Of a stretch of 64,000 nt of DNA, positions 10,694-22,530 are shown piece after piece. The DNA is taken from positions 88,208,069 through 88,272,068 of the forward strand of contig CM062820.1 of the NCBI GenBank assembly GCA_031772625.1, given 5' to 3'. The translations under genes and the position numbers were made by a program. The DNA comes from Pinus tabuliformis (Eukaryota; Streptophyta; Pinopsida; Pinales; Pinaceae). The notes under the pieces were generated by a model that was not told the origin of the DNA, did not search any database, and worked only from the letters and a program-made list of their open reading frames with translations. Numbering within the stretch: the first letter of the stretch is position 1; each line of letters begins with the position of its first letter.

Positions 10694-12680
10694 CTGCAAG
10701 AGAGGAAACCATTAATAATATAATGTAAATTTTTCCACTTTCAACAAAAAAAAATTCTTGCACAAAAAACGTTACATCTACAACTTCACCAATAACATTT
10801 TTTATCAATCTAAACAATAGTAAAAAATACAGATTCACATTCCTACAACAGATCGAATATTTTAATGTTCTTGCTAATTTTATTTTCTTCCCAAAAATTG
10901 ATTTGCAAGTCTCCATTTTTTAACAAAAATGGTTCACCCACACTCTCTAGAATAAATTTCTATTTCTTAAATAGTTGCCAAAATGTTATAGAAACTATAT
11001 GTAAAATCCTTAGAAACATGAATATTTTGGCATAACATTTTATAGTTGTGATTTTAAGTATCTGTAAGATTCACCACCCTAAACAAACACTCTATTGAAG
11101 TGGAATTCTGTTACACAATGTAGGTCCCATTTATCAGTCTCTCTGATTTAAATGCTTTTCAGGTTCTGAGGCAAAATCTTTATGAAATTAAGTATCAGTT
11201 TATTTCCTAATTGCCTTCTAGCATTTGGAACCATTTCATTTTGTCAAATGAATTAGTTCTGAAAAGGGTAAATTAATAAATTTTAAATATTTACAGTCAA
11301 CAAAAAGAATTAATGAACTCAGGAAGGGCGAGCCTTGGTGGGTTCATGTGAGTCCAAGAAAATTGTGGTGGAATAAGGCATGTTTTAGACCAACAGCCAT
11401 CTAAGGTTGTGTTGCAGACTTCACATTCCAAACATATTAACCATAAAATGACCATCATATTGGAAAACTTTTAAACATAAATTTTGCAAATAAAAAATAA
11501 GTAAACTCCAAACAAAAAAGACAGATTAAAAATCAAGATATTCCCTCCAAGGGCCATCCAAATACAAACCACACAATGTTAAAACAATCATCTAGTTCCT
11601 GTGAGAAGGCTGATTCTTGGCAGCCAAGTCCATGGGGTTTCATGAGAGGTATTCCCAAGAATCATAAGAGTTTTAATACCTTAGTGACTAGTATTTGACA
11701 CTCTGTGGGGTCATGTTAAAATATTTTATTTCCGATAGGTGAGGAAACATTGTTGCTTACATGGAGTGAGAACCATCATAACCATGCAAGAGTCACCACA
11801 CAAAACTCCAAATGCTACATGACAAAAAAATATGGTCTTTTTATTAGCTTGATACCTTGAAGCAAAGAGGCAAAAGTAGGGAGAGTTGAGAGTCGATACA
11901 ACCAAAGTTCTAGCAGCATGATGGCTTCATACCCAATTTCTCTGTCAGCAATTGCTTCACCATTTTCTCCAATTACTTCACCATTTTCCGTTTGAGTATA
12001 AACAAACTATAATAGTGTTGGCTAAACATTGTTATCCTAGAAGGTATCAACAAATTCTTTGTGGGACCTTCCCTCTGTTTGGTCAATTTTGTAACAATTT
12101 AACAACTTCTTAATATATGGTGGAACAATTAGGTGTGGGAGTAAAAATATATTCCTCCATAGACATGAGAAAGGGGGACCTTCCCTCTATTATGATTTTT
12201 GTAAATACGGATTGTGTGAAATTTTCCAGCATATGCAACCCTTGAAATAATGAAACCAATCCCAGTCTACTGTGACCCTGTAGGTGCTACTAGAATTTTT
12301 TTATTGTCACATGCTTTTAACATGAAGTAGAAACTATGTATTGATTTAGGCAGTTTCCAGTCATTCATTAAAACTTGACAAAACTGTGAAGCCATTCAAA
12401 ATCTTTTACTTGCAAAATAGTTGTATTTTACACTATTCTAGAAACACCCCAATCATACGTACTTGTTAGTTCATATGTTTAATGAGAGTTTCCATTTGAT
12501 GCTTCCAGTTTCAAACCTCAAAAATAGTTAAAACTTTATTAATCTAAAACTCAATCAAATTGATAACCTGGAACCACTATGAAACATCCTAAAACAATTG
12601 ATGGTAATGTTAAAAATTTAAATAAAAAGATGAAAATTTAAGCATTTAACCATACCATTAATCACATAGCATTATTATGG
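10694..12680. other. Non-coding part of copy A
   Basis: No exon or RNA gene that I can support is present. At 11226-11265 it contains the uninterrupted target site of the copy B LINE-type insertion ('catttggaaccatttc' once only), which confirms that event. Confidence 0.5.
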
Positions 12681-12684
12681 CCTT

Positions 12685-12995
12685 AGGGTTGAATATTAGG
12701 CTGCCCTATTCATCAATTATTGCTTTTTTAAATTTTTTTCCGAGCGTCCGTGGTTGCAATGTACAGAAATGGCCAGTCTTGTACAAAACAAGCCCTTTTG
12801 GTGAAAAAAGACCAGTTTGGTACAAAACCAGCAGGTTTCATACACCCTACAATTGAATTAGGTTGCCCCATTCATAAATTATTGTTTAAAAAAAAATTTG
12901 TATTCAGTGGGTCCTTGGTTTCGTTGTACAGAGTCGGCCTGTTACATACAAAACCTGTCGATTCAGTGAAAAAGGGTTGATCCAGTACTCAACCA
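12685..12995 (+). repeat. Two-unit imperfect tandem repeat (about 150 bp), copy A
   Basis: The string 'ttgaat..taggctgccc..ttcat.aattattg' followed by 'ggtccttggttgcaatgtacaga' recurs about 165 bp apart (12688 and 12850). Each unit ends in similar 'ttggtgaaaaa' text. The same two-unit structure is in copy B (50908-51206), so it predates the duplication. The small ORFs here are by-products of the repeat. Confidence 0.6.
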
Positions 12996-13574
12996 ACCTT
13001 TTTCGATTTTGTGCCACTAGTGAGACCAACCAGTTCCACCAATTCTGGTCCAATTCTGATAACTCGGAGAGACACGAGATGGGATGTTTCCCAAGAAATG
13101 GCGATAATTTCTATTTTGTGGTGACACATGGGCACCTCCCCAAAAAAGTGGGGGTGCCTCCCCCCAATTAACCTTTCCCAGTGGCCTTTGTAAGAGGTAA
13201 AATAACACAAAATAGTGTGATTGTTACAACATACATGCAAATGTCAATATTTATTATGAACAATATCCCCTTCACTGAGGACACTGACTTTTCCCACGAC
13301 ATTTCCTAAAATTTGGGGGATGTCTCCACATCTCCCTGGGATGAATTTACCCATCCTGTGTCCCCATGTCCCAGCAACATGGTCATTGGCTTACAAGTTC
13401 TTTGATACACTAACTTCTAGACTGACAACAGATGAACTAAAGAAATTTTCATGTTCATGCAAGTAAGACATGATAAATACCACATCTAAGTAAACACTTG
13501 AACTACTAAAAAAATTGACCTCAACACCCAAGCAGACTTTTAGATTCTAAAATCAGAACAACAATGATCACCAT

Positions 13575-13774
13575 TAAATAACACCCCTCCTCAAGCTTCT
13601 CTACAGAACTAGCCACCCATTTATCTATATTTTCAACCCACTCACTGTGATGTATTCCAGCTCTTGCGGCAACGATATGTAACTGCAAATGTACATATTT
13701 TTCATTAATAAGACCAAAAGCTTTCAAAAATCCAACAAAAGTGGATGATAATTCTGACAGTGGTCTGCCTGCTA
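13575..13774 (-). pseudogene. Unidentified exon-like open segment A1
   Basis: A TTAGCAG acceptor leads into a minus-strand frame beginning [20 protein letters not shown] and running on through HSEWVENIDKWVASSVEKLE. It has protein-like composition and a charged, helical look. The frame is intact in copy A but shifted in copy B (about 51790-51990). It sits about 100 bp after the exon at 13876-13956 on the same strand, so the two are probably consecutive exons of one gene. I do not recognise the family. Confidence 0.45.
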
Positions 13775-13875
13775 AAATAACGAATCTAATCAAATAACCA
13801 TGTAAATGAATTGAATTAATTTGCATAAACTCAAAGAAAGACTTCAAGTGAAAAAGGACCAATTAAACAACATAC

Positions 13876-13956
13876 CTTTTTCCCTACACACTCCTGATGC
13901 TCCTTCACCTTCTTATGCAATTTAGTTATGCTCATGTTGACCCTCAATTTCTTTGC
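13876..13956 (-). pseudogene. Unidentified 81-bp exon-like segment A2
   Basis: The segment is flanked by a TTTTTTTACAG acceptor and a GTATG donor on the minus strand and is exactly 27 codons (LRVNMSITKLHKKVKEHQEC in the middle). Copy B (52095-52175) keeps length, frame and both splice signals with several replacements (for example KLRQKVKEQQEC). This is the best-preserved fragment of the block. Its charged, helical look suggests a coiled-coil protein. The family is unknown to me. Confidence 0.5.
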
Positions 13957-14786
13957 CTGTAAAAAAACACAAGAATATTGATTACAACATTATCATAACT
14001 ATAAATCTTATATGGCCATTGTAAGGAAACACATGCCATCATATAGGATGACAAACATAAACCCATACTTTCTTTCCCAAAGGAACAAGTACTTTTAAGC
14101 ATAAAATGTCGCATATGCTCAACATTAGAAACGGTTCAGTCTTCATTTCTTGGAAAATGCCTTTAGAGACCAATATATTGTTACTCATATAGAAAAATCA
14201 CCCATTATGCAATCTCTCATAATCTACAAAATCCATGCCATGTTGCCATAAACACTGCAGAAATCATTTATAAGTAACAGAAGGCACCATTTGTATTGAG
14301 GAAAATGGCTACATAAGAAGTGCTATGAAATTATTTGAAGATTCAGGATAAAGCTAATGATTGGAAGCCCATAACACAGATGTCCTTGTTACAAAGAATA
14401 TAAAAATTCAACAAATAAATAGTTTACTATAGTCACAGATAAAGATAATGAAGATAACTTGAGGAAGAACAAAAATGAAGAGGAGGGCATAGTAATATAT
14501 TATAGTATAACACTATCAAGCATCAAAAAACTACAACACATATCAATGTGGGACATAAATGAAGAAAGTTGAAGAGCAAATTGAAATTTCGTCCAGAAAG
14601 GAAATTTAGATTGCGTTCTTAATTGTCTCTCCCATTAAGCAATGCATATTAGGCCACTTTCTATTGGATAATCATGACCACTGATACCTAAGAGATATGC
14701 TTTAGCATGTTGAGAAAAGATTGATAATATCAACCTCATCAAGAAGTCTTTGGATACTTTGAATTTCAAAAGTTCAGAGCACTTTA

Positions 14787-15130
14787 TAAGGTCTCTGAAC
14801 TTCACAGATGATATTTTTGATCAGTTGTTAATTGGTAAATTTTATAACTTCACAACCTCAGTACTAAGTAGGTAATTAAATGTTTACACCTATTTAAATT
14901 TCTCTATGTTTTTTAACTTTGAACTTTTTGAATTTGAAAAGTTCAAAGTTGCAAAACACAGAAATTGAGACAGATAATCTGAAAATTTCGAAGTTGCAAA
15001 ACACAGACAAATTGTGATAGATGTAAAGATTTAAGTACCTACTTAGTACTAAGGTTGTGAAGCTATAAAATTTACCAATGAACAACTGATCAGAAATATC
15101 ATCTGTGAAGTTTTGAAACCTTATAAAATC
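14787..15130. mobile_element. Foldback/MITE-like inverted repeat, copy A
   Basis: Two arms of about 150 bp face each other. The left begins TTATAAGGTCTCTGAACTTC and holds AACCTCAGTACTAAGTAGG. The right holds the complement (CCTACTTAGTACTAAGG) and ends GAAACCTTATAA. The centre is a short GAACTTTTTGAATTTGAAAAGTTC palindrome-like core. Copy B (about 53009-53300) has the same hairpin, so it predates the duplication. No transposase is present. Superfamily is not assignable by eye. Confidence 0.65.
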
Positions 15131-15162
15131 CAACTAATTTTAAGTTGCAGGAATAAAATGAC

Positions 15163-15250
15163 CTTCACATAGTTGACTTCAAGGTCCTTCCTTCTGTAAC
15201 CTCGAGCCAATTTGTGCATTACATATTCATTATAGTATTTAAGCATGTGC
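15163..15250 (-). pseudogene. Unidentified exon-like segment A3
   Basis: The minus-strand frame reads [20 protein letters not shown] then DLEVNYVK to a GT donor (GTCATT). Copy B (about 53338-53425) reads [20 protein letters not shown] then VSYVK with donor GTTAGT. The frame is conserved in both copies and the 5' splice site is recognisable, but the upstream edge is not clear. Gene unknown. Confidence 0.45.
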
Positions 15251-15259
15251 ATTATGATA

Positions 15260-18200
15260 TTTGATGTTGAGATACCCTCAGTACGTTTTATTTCCTTAAA
15301 TTTTCCAATTGATTTGATCTGAAGAACATATGTTTTAAAAATTCTTTTAGGCCAATAATGATTGATGAAATCACCAATCCAGAAAAGTATAATATGAGTT
15401 GCCTCAGAAATTGCAACTATTACTTACATATTCATACACATTATTGCCTGCTCCACTTGCATCAACATATCTGCAGAAAAATAGCATTAGAACATTCAAA
15501 TAAAAAAAATGACCTGTTATCCAAAGGTACAAGAATTTAAGAGTTGATTCTATAGGCTATGATCATTCCTGACACCACTTGAAATAAATCTTACTTGCAT
15601 ATCAAACCAAGTTATCATGCAAAAAAAATACAAAAAATTCAATTCTTACATGAACGTGGAAATTACAAAAACCCTTGTGCCTAATTAACACCAGGTATTC
15701 TTCAAGTAAACCAAACTAGGTACCTAATTAATACAAAATTTTGTTGATTTGTAGATGAAAATCCAAAATTATAGGTTAAGAATGGCTTATAGATTTATAT
15801 ATGAATGGCTTAATTTCTTTGTGGATATTTCCCTCTCAGAGGGTTATACCATGTAAAACTTCCTGTGATGACCAAAGACCTATTTCTTTGTGGTGCTAGT
15901 TCCTGTGATTTCCCAAATATTGATTTCATCATGGCATCAAATTGCTTGTGAGGTTAACTCCTTTCTATTTAAAGATTGAGGTAGCTTACAATACCTACAA
16001 TGTGCTTTCTTCTCCTTGTGAATTGTTGTTCTCTATTTTTATGATAAGACTTGTTAGTTGTTGAGTATTCAATGAGCTTTAGAACCATTATTTCCATTCT
16101 AGAATCAAACCTCTTGAGCTCCTATTAATTGCTCTTAAAGATCCAATCCCACTCCCCATTTTTAGCAAAATCAATGCATTGGGGAATTTTGATTGTTCCA
16201 TTGCATCCAAAGTAGTCCTTTAAGTTAGATATGTCTTTCACTTCATCAAGAAGTCTTTGTTTGCCTAAAATATAAAGAATTCCCTCATGGCCATCCATTT
16301 AAAATGTGGTACTGGTAACAAAATTTTGATTTTATAAAGATGTGTTTTGGTATTATTCTTGTAATTTCATAGTTATTTTGGCTTTCTCAATGCCTTGTTT
16401 TGGTGTTCCCTAATATTGTTTGGCAATGCACTCTTGTTTTAGGTCTCTTAGACCTCTGTTGTTCACAAACCCCAATGTCCTCATTAGCTTCCTGACATTC
16501 CTTGACTTTATTTCCTCACCTTTTTCTAGCAATCTTTTTTTCTTGGTTCCAAGCCCCTCCCACAACATGGTTCTATTTGTAGTATTCTTGCAACATTTCT
16601 CCTTGTGGATATTGTTTTCTATCAAAATACCCCACCCCACCGCTCCCCCACCCCCAACCTCCTTTTCAACCATCCATGCCAATGGAAGCATCCTCCTTGG
16701 TACCAATGCCCTCCCAGTAGACAACAATTCCCTTAGTAACCACCCCCCATTTCAAGTGGTTCTATAAACCTTTACTTCAATCACACTGCCCATAGTTGGT
16801 AATTCGTAGAGATCACACCCCTTCAAGCATTAATATTAACTACAAACTAAAGATCCCTGCTTGGTTTCCAAACCAAACACTCTCACCATACACCCCTACC
16901 ACATGGAGAAAACCTATGGCTAAAGCTAACAGGCACATCTAGCACCTTGCCAAGTGGAAACATTGTATTGCGAAGCTAATAGGCATGTCAAACACCTTGC
17001 AAAGTGGGACCAGCTATACTATGTCGTGCAAACAACTAGAATAGAACAAAAGCATGTTGACTACCATGAAAAGTAACAAATCAACATCCTAATAACATTA
17101 CCTGCCACATGGTACAAACATTGCCTTCTATGGCAACAATTACAAGACAATTGCCATGTCACCTACCACATGCCATCACTAAAGCAGTGCCAGTTTTGCA
17201 AGCATGTGATTTGATAAAGACACATCACTTTGCTATGAGTCTTTGCGATGTGCTACTATGTCATCTATGATATACCACATCAACACTTTGAAGAACCCCT
17301 TTCATTGAACTTTCAATTTTTAACGGTGATTTCAAACATGTAAAGTCCACTTCAAGTGCAATTTTTTGCAGAGAGTGTTTTGTCATTCTATATGCAATGG
17401 TGGAGTTAGTTTCTGGAAATTCATTGTGTGGTGGTTGATACTACTTAGTTTTCTAAGGAAACCCCTTCTAATCCTCATTTCTAGACCTTTTGAAATGCAA
17501 GTCTTTAGCCATACAAGCACTTTTTCTATTATCATTTATTGAAAGTGCATATTTTCATGCACTTTACATTGGTGCAATTAGGTTTTGTATTTATAGCAAT
17601 TTTATTTCTTTTCTTGGTGATGGATAATATGAATGCAGCTCACCTAATCAGTGTTGATTATTACTTGTCGAATATCTATTTAGAAGTTTGGGAATGTTTA
17701 GGATCAGTTTGGGTACAGAAATTGCACCTTTGGATGCCTCAAAGAAAGCCAAGTGAGATAAGGGAGCCGATGAAGCTCTTGGAATTTTGCATGTCTCTTT
17801 GTGAAGAGTTGTTTCCTCTTTGAAACATTGATACTCCCTTTAACACAACATGGATTTTGTCACCACTTGTCCTTAATGATTGACCGTTATGAATTCTCTT
17901 AACATGATAACTTTTGATGGAAATGTTTCCTTGTTCAAATAATTCTAAAGCTTACAACCCAATCTAAACTAATGAATGGAGTTCCAAGTGATGTGCCCAT
18001 GAAAACTGAGGAAAGTTATTACTCAATACTAAAATCACGAGTGTTTATGATGCCTACCTAAAAGGCGTAACACTATATCCCTCAAGTCATGTCCTAGAAA
18101 TGCTAATGGAATCAGAAAAAGGGAAGTAGTTGGAAAGGTTAAAGTTGAAGATGAATATCAGAAGGATTTATATATGCATTTATAATTTCAACATTTTTAC

Positions 18201-18369
18201 AAATACCTTGGCCACTTTTTTGAAATATTTACAAAAATTTGTTGTAATATATTGCAAGTATTTAAATTTTCAAACAATGCAACTATAATAGATGTAACTT
18301 TATTATGATGTGGGGTGACTTTTGTGTAAAAGATGTAATGCAATTACCAAAAGCAAAGAACAATACAAC
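15260..18369. other. Non-coding part of copy A
   Basis: Several ORFs of 60-115 codons occur, including overlapping ones on both strands at 16410-16767, but none has a family motif I can defend and copy B does not preserve them consistently. Around 17965 a 42-bp stretch is single here and tripled in copy B (56102-56224). Confidence 0.4.
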
Positions 18370-18387
18370 CCTATGGAAAATTAATAT

Positions 18388-19620
18388 GATATCAAAGTTG
18401 AGGTTAGGAAGAGTCGATGAGATCACCCCTTGAAGAAACCGATGATGAAGTTACTCTGTCTTCTCTTTGAGAGAATCTAGAGAAGAAAATAAATCTGAGA
18501 CAGGCACAAAAGGCTCAGGAAGAACAAGCTGACTTGATAAGGGCTGGATAGAACTGGATCTAGATGAGTTAGAAGAAACATATGAACCATGGTTTATTGA
18601 TAACAGTTACAACTCATTTGCGTTAGCTGGAGATGAGGAGGATTATGTTGGTGAGTCCACATGGGATCCATATTCTGCAAAGGCTCAAGATCCTAGTCTA
18701 AAATATCATGAATAGAAAACATATGAAGGTCAACAGTTGAAATATTCCTCAGAAGAAGATATGCTGAGAAAGATTATTATGCAACTAATTCAAGGAATAA
18801 GTGATGAAGTCAGTCTCTTTGCTATCAACACCTTGGCTACATGATAGATGAGTTCATGATCAGACAAGGTGAAGTTTTAGAAGTTGTTGCATAGAAATAT
18901 CTTAGGATTGGACTTTTAGGTACTGTCATGGACACTGAATATCAGTCTATAACTTATGGAGCAAGGGAACATGCAGAAGCAACTTAAGGGACAAAATAAA
19001 ATGGAGGAAGAGTTCGAAGAACAAGAAAAACTAAAGGAGCTTGAGAGCCTAATATTTTCTCTTAAAGGAAGAGAAAAGGAGTCTGCAGAGCTCTCTTCCA
19101 AGACTGGGCAAATGAGAAATTCACTGTTATAGGTAGAGGCTCAAATAAAAGAGTTTCAGTAGGAGATTGAAAGTGCTCAAAAGGGACAGCGTCTAAAAGA
19201 GTCATCCATCAAGAGACTTGCATCAACTGTTGTGGAGAGAGAGGATAAAAAGGAGAAGCTGGTCAAACTGAATCAAGAACTTAATGAAACGAAACTTAAA
19301 GATTTGGTATCTGTTAGGAAAGCGATTTTTTTGCCAAGCGAGGAAGCCAAACCAGTTGAAAGAGAAATTAAGTATTGCATATGAAGAAGCCATGGGATCC
19401 TTGCCATCTTAGAGCAAGAAAGTTCCACCTTGAAATCCTTATTAGAAGAAGAAAATTCAGGTGTGAATCACCTGAGTAGTGAGCTACAAGGTCAACTAAA
19501 AGCTCTGAAGTTTTACAAAGCAAGGTTGTTAATTTATCAAGTGAGTTGACTACAGCAGTATGAGTACAAGCACAACCTAGGTCAGAAATTTCAAATTACC
19601 AGGTTGGAAAATTATAAAGA
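18388..19620 (+). pseudogene. Ty1/copia-type remnant: primer-binding site and gag-like coiled coil, copy A
   Basis: A degenerate initiator-tRNA-Met primer-binding site (TGATATCAAAG; TGGTATCAAAGC in copy B at 56606) is followed by a broken reading frame rich in Glu, Lys and Gln. It includes an acidic segment (GEDYVGESTWDPY in copy B) and coiled-coil text (KELESLIFSLKGREKESAEL). This arrangement fits the start of a copia internal region. Stops and frameshifts are frequent. It is present in both copies, so the element was already dead or decaying before the duplication. Confidence 0.6.
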
Positions 19621-19832
19621 TGTAATATGTGATTCTCTGAAGGAAAAGGTACATGAAAAATAACAAAAATCAACCATTGTGGAAGTAAATTGAAAGAAAG
19701 TGAAACCCATGTGATGCTACTTCGGAGAATATGAAAAGTGAATTGATTGATGCCAATTACTAATAGTAATTTAAGACTGATGGGAGACTAGAAATATTTG
19801 TGATATAAACGAATTAAAAATTAAAATAAAAC

Positions 19833-19985
19833 CTGCATGGGAAAGAATTGAATATACTTCGAAGCCCTGTATTTTCAGAAAATGAAACAACTGTGCTAGA
19901 AGGCCCCATTACCCATCTCACACTGTTTGATGCAAGAATCATAGGACTAGCAGCCTTCTCTTGTTCATAAACAAATGTTAATACT
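19833..19985 (-). pseudogene. INO80 complex subunit B-like (PAPA-1 family) exon 3, copy A
   Basis: The minus-strand frame reads EKAASPMILASNSVRWVMGP then FNSFPC to a CATGCAG-GTTTTA donor. The string ASNSVRWVMGP is diagnostic, from memory, of plant PAPA-1/HIT zinc-finger proteins of the INO80 chromatin remodeller, where it precedes the HIT finger. The HIT-finger exon is not found downstream, where copia gag debris lies instead. The exon is ordered correctly with the two PAPA-1 exons at 20060-20118 and 20368-20468. Confidence 0.85.
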
Positions 19986-20059
19986 AGAACTGAAAGATTC
20001 GGGAGAAAGAAACGACTATCCTACACAAAGAAACAAGACATCAAATCACGTGTGCCATC

Positions 20060-20118
20060 TCATATCTTTGCTTCTTCCTTAATGAGTCATGACATACAAT
20101 CTTCTTGATGGCCTCAAC
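20060..20118 (-). pseudogene. INO80 subunit B-like (PAPA-1) exon 2, copy A
   Basis: After a TATAG acceptor the minus strand reads VEAIKKIVCHDSLRKK, matching the PAPA-1 consensus AIxKILGxDSxRKK. Copy B (58275-58357) is longer (EDKLWKQRYEMA follows); copy A has lost about 20 bp inside the exon. It is non-functional. Confidence 0.8.
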
Positions 20119-20367
20119 CTATAATATAAAACCACATAAGCACTTAGTTACATTAATTTTTTTATATAAATTTTCTATGAGAAATACGCCCACTAGAAAC
20201 TTCCACGATTGTAACCCCACCCACCCACACATAGCCATGCATACCTGAATCTCATTAGCAACCTTCTCTGTTTACACTTACTTACATAAATTTTTCATAT
20301 AAACTTTCTATGAGAAATACGCCCACTAGAAACTCCCACGATTTTAATCCCACCTAGGGATGCATAC

Positions 20368-20468
20368 CTGAATCTCACTTGCAACCTTCTCTACGTGCAT
20401 CTTGCGTCTCTGAGCCACCTTTGATTTCTTCAATTGTTGTTCCACCTTTGATAACTATTCTTTCCATT
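20368..20468 (-). pseudogene. INO80 subunit B-like (PAPA-1) exon 1 of the fragment, copy A
   Basis: This 101-bp exon on the minus strand ends at a CAG-GTATG donor. It reads KVEQQLKKSKVAQRRKMHVE then KVASEIQ, the basic start of the PAPA-1 domain. A TAG stop lies near the exon start. The acceptor AG is present (GAGAG; GACAG in copy B). Together with the next two exons, a three-exon run of one gene is preserved in order on the minus strand. Confidence 0.85.
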
Positions 20469-21774
20469 CTCTCAAGTAAGCAAGTACATGTTAAGAGAAA
20501 AGCAAGAGATGCCTTTACAAATGATTTTGAACCCACGTGGTTGCACATCCTCATTATTAATAATGAGGTAAAAATCAAACAAAATTGCACGACAATTTCA
20601 TCTCGCGTCACTTTCAATGATAAAATTTACATTATAATTCCCCTTATGAGAGGAAAAAAATCACACTTTAGCATTAATCAGAATAATTAACAAAATGGGG
20701 CATATATGTGTAAACTTGCATATACCAATTTCATCTAGAAACTTTTAACATATATCAGAATAGGTCACAAAATAGTTGACATAAAAGTGACAACATACAG
20801 ATACAAACTCCATGCAGCATCAGAAATACATCAAATAGCATATATTAGACATTTACAAATCTGTTGGCTAAACCCATTCAGTGCTAAAAATTACAAATGT
20901 GAGATTGTGGAGTTAAGACCCGCTAAGCTGTATTTTTCAATATTGTGGACCTCCCTTGATGTTCCTACCCAGTTAGGTTACCAAAACTACAACCAACTAG
21001 TGCACACTGGGTACCATTCTTGAAGAGGGAAAGTGCCCAGTCGGTTTCCTCATGATGTGCATTTCTTTGGCAAGAGAACTGTATATTAATGTACTAGTGC
21101 AGTGTCAGTGGCAAGAGGGGAATGGAGAGGGAACTTTGTGCATTTATCCTCTACCAATGGTTTTGAACATACCTTTCAAGGTCCAAGCAAAATTTCCTGC
21201 TCTCACAGGTAGGAATGAGCTCTGCATACATCTCTCTAGAAATAATGCAAAAGTTCCAACAAATAATGACAAAGGAATAATAATAAGTAAATAGAACTGG
21301 AAAATTAGAAGAATTCAAGATTAAGTATAGTACTCTAGAGAAAACAATCTAGCTCTGGAACTTTGGGTTGAATTCAAGATTAAGTATAGTACTCTAGAAA
21401 AAATAGTCCAGCTCTAAAACTTTGCTACTTTTCTTGCCCAGTGTACACAGTTATTCACTGAATGTTGCTAACCTAAGCTGTAACTATGTACAAGATAAAT
21501 CTAGTTTTGCAGGGCATATATATATACCTAGTTTGGAGGGTTAATATCCATATATATATATATATCAATCCCAGATCAAATTTAGATCATCCTGAGGGAT
21601 TCGATCCTTTTAACCTTACCAGAACTGTGCAATTGTCTACAGATACACTAATTCCAACACGATCAATTGATATAATTATAAATTCACTCTAAAACTTATT
21701 TGTATTTTTTTACTTTAAGTACATTTTTATTTTTATTTTTAATACAAGTATCATTTTTTTAATGTTTAATATAA

Positions 21775-22530
21775 TGTTATCTAACATAACATGAGATCTC
21801 TCCCATTTCAAGCTATAGAGCACCTCTCGGTGCAATAAAGTGACTTAGGCCAATTAATTCACATGCTATAAATAATGTTAAGTCATAGTTAGAATAAATT
21901 TATCCCTTAATATAATAAGGTGGTTGTACTAGGGATACAAGATGGCGTCTCCCTTTATGTATTGACATTCATAACAGTGAATAACAATAAAGTATGATCT
22001 TTCTCATTTTCTCTCTAATAGTCTTTTTCTTGTTATTTTGTGTGTGGCGTGTGCATCCTCTAACATGGAATCAAAGGCCACAGTAAGGATTGGCATCCAC
22101 ACTATACAGTCAAGGTTAAAAACTAGATTGATGCAATATATTAGTGCATAATACAGTGTGAAGCCGAAGGATATTGACATGGAATAAGTTAATAAGTGGT
22201 CAAACCCACTTCCTTTCCAATTGTAACTCTCCACATAATGTTTTCCTCTATCTATCAACATTCATCATGGTTAATAACAATCAAGTATAATCCTTTTCAT
22301 TGTTTCTTTCTGTTAGTGTTTTGCTATTGTGTATGTGGCATGTGCATCCTCTGACATGGCATCAGGGCCACAAGAAGGATTGACATTTGTTCTAGAAAGT
22401 GAAGGTTAAAGAATAGATTGATGCACTAAGTGAACACATATCTCATTACAAGGCCAAAGGAGATTGGCATCATAGTAATTTAAGTGGACAAACCTATTTC
22501 CTTTCCGATCATAATTCTCCTCTAAATCCA
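21775..22530 (+). repeat. Copia LTR-end plus primer-site remnant, tandemly repeated, copy A
   Basis: A stretch from TGTTATCTAACATAACATGA to GTGCATCCTCTAACA is followed by TGGAATCAAAGGCC, which resembles an initiator-Met primer-binding site. About 300 bp later the pattern recurs (GTGCATCCTCTGACATGGCA, then TCAGGGCC). The two halves share 'gtgaataacaataaagtatgat' and 'agattgatgca' style text. Copy B has the same at 60112-60860. Probably an old LTR/internal junction that was tandemly duplicated. Confidence 0.5.

Noticed and set aside
16410-16767. ORFs of 105-115 codons on both strands (and 54604-54958 in copy B)
   Set aside because: Both strands are open over the same low-complexity bases, copy B shows frame changes, and no domain is recognisable. 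A LINE origin was considered but could not be supported.
17539-17823. Possible membrane protein ORF with FIAILFLFLVMD text
   Set aside because: Copy B (55705-55899) lacks the hydrophobic part and the frame is not kept.
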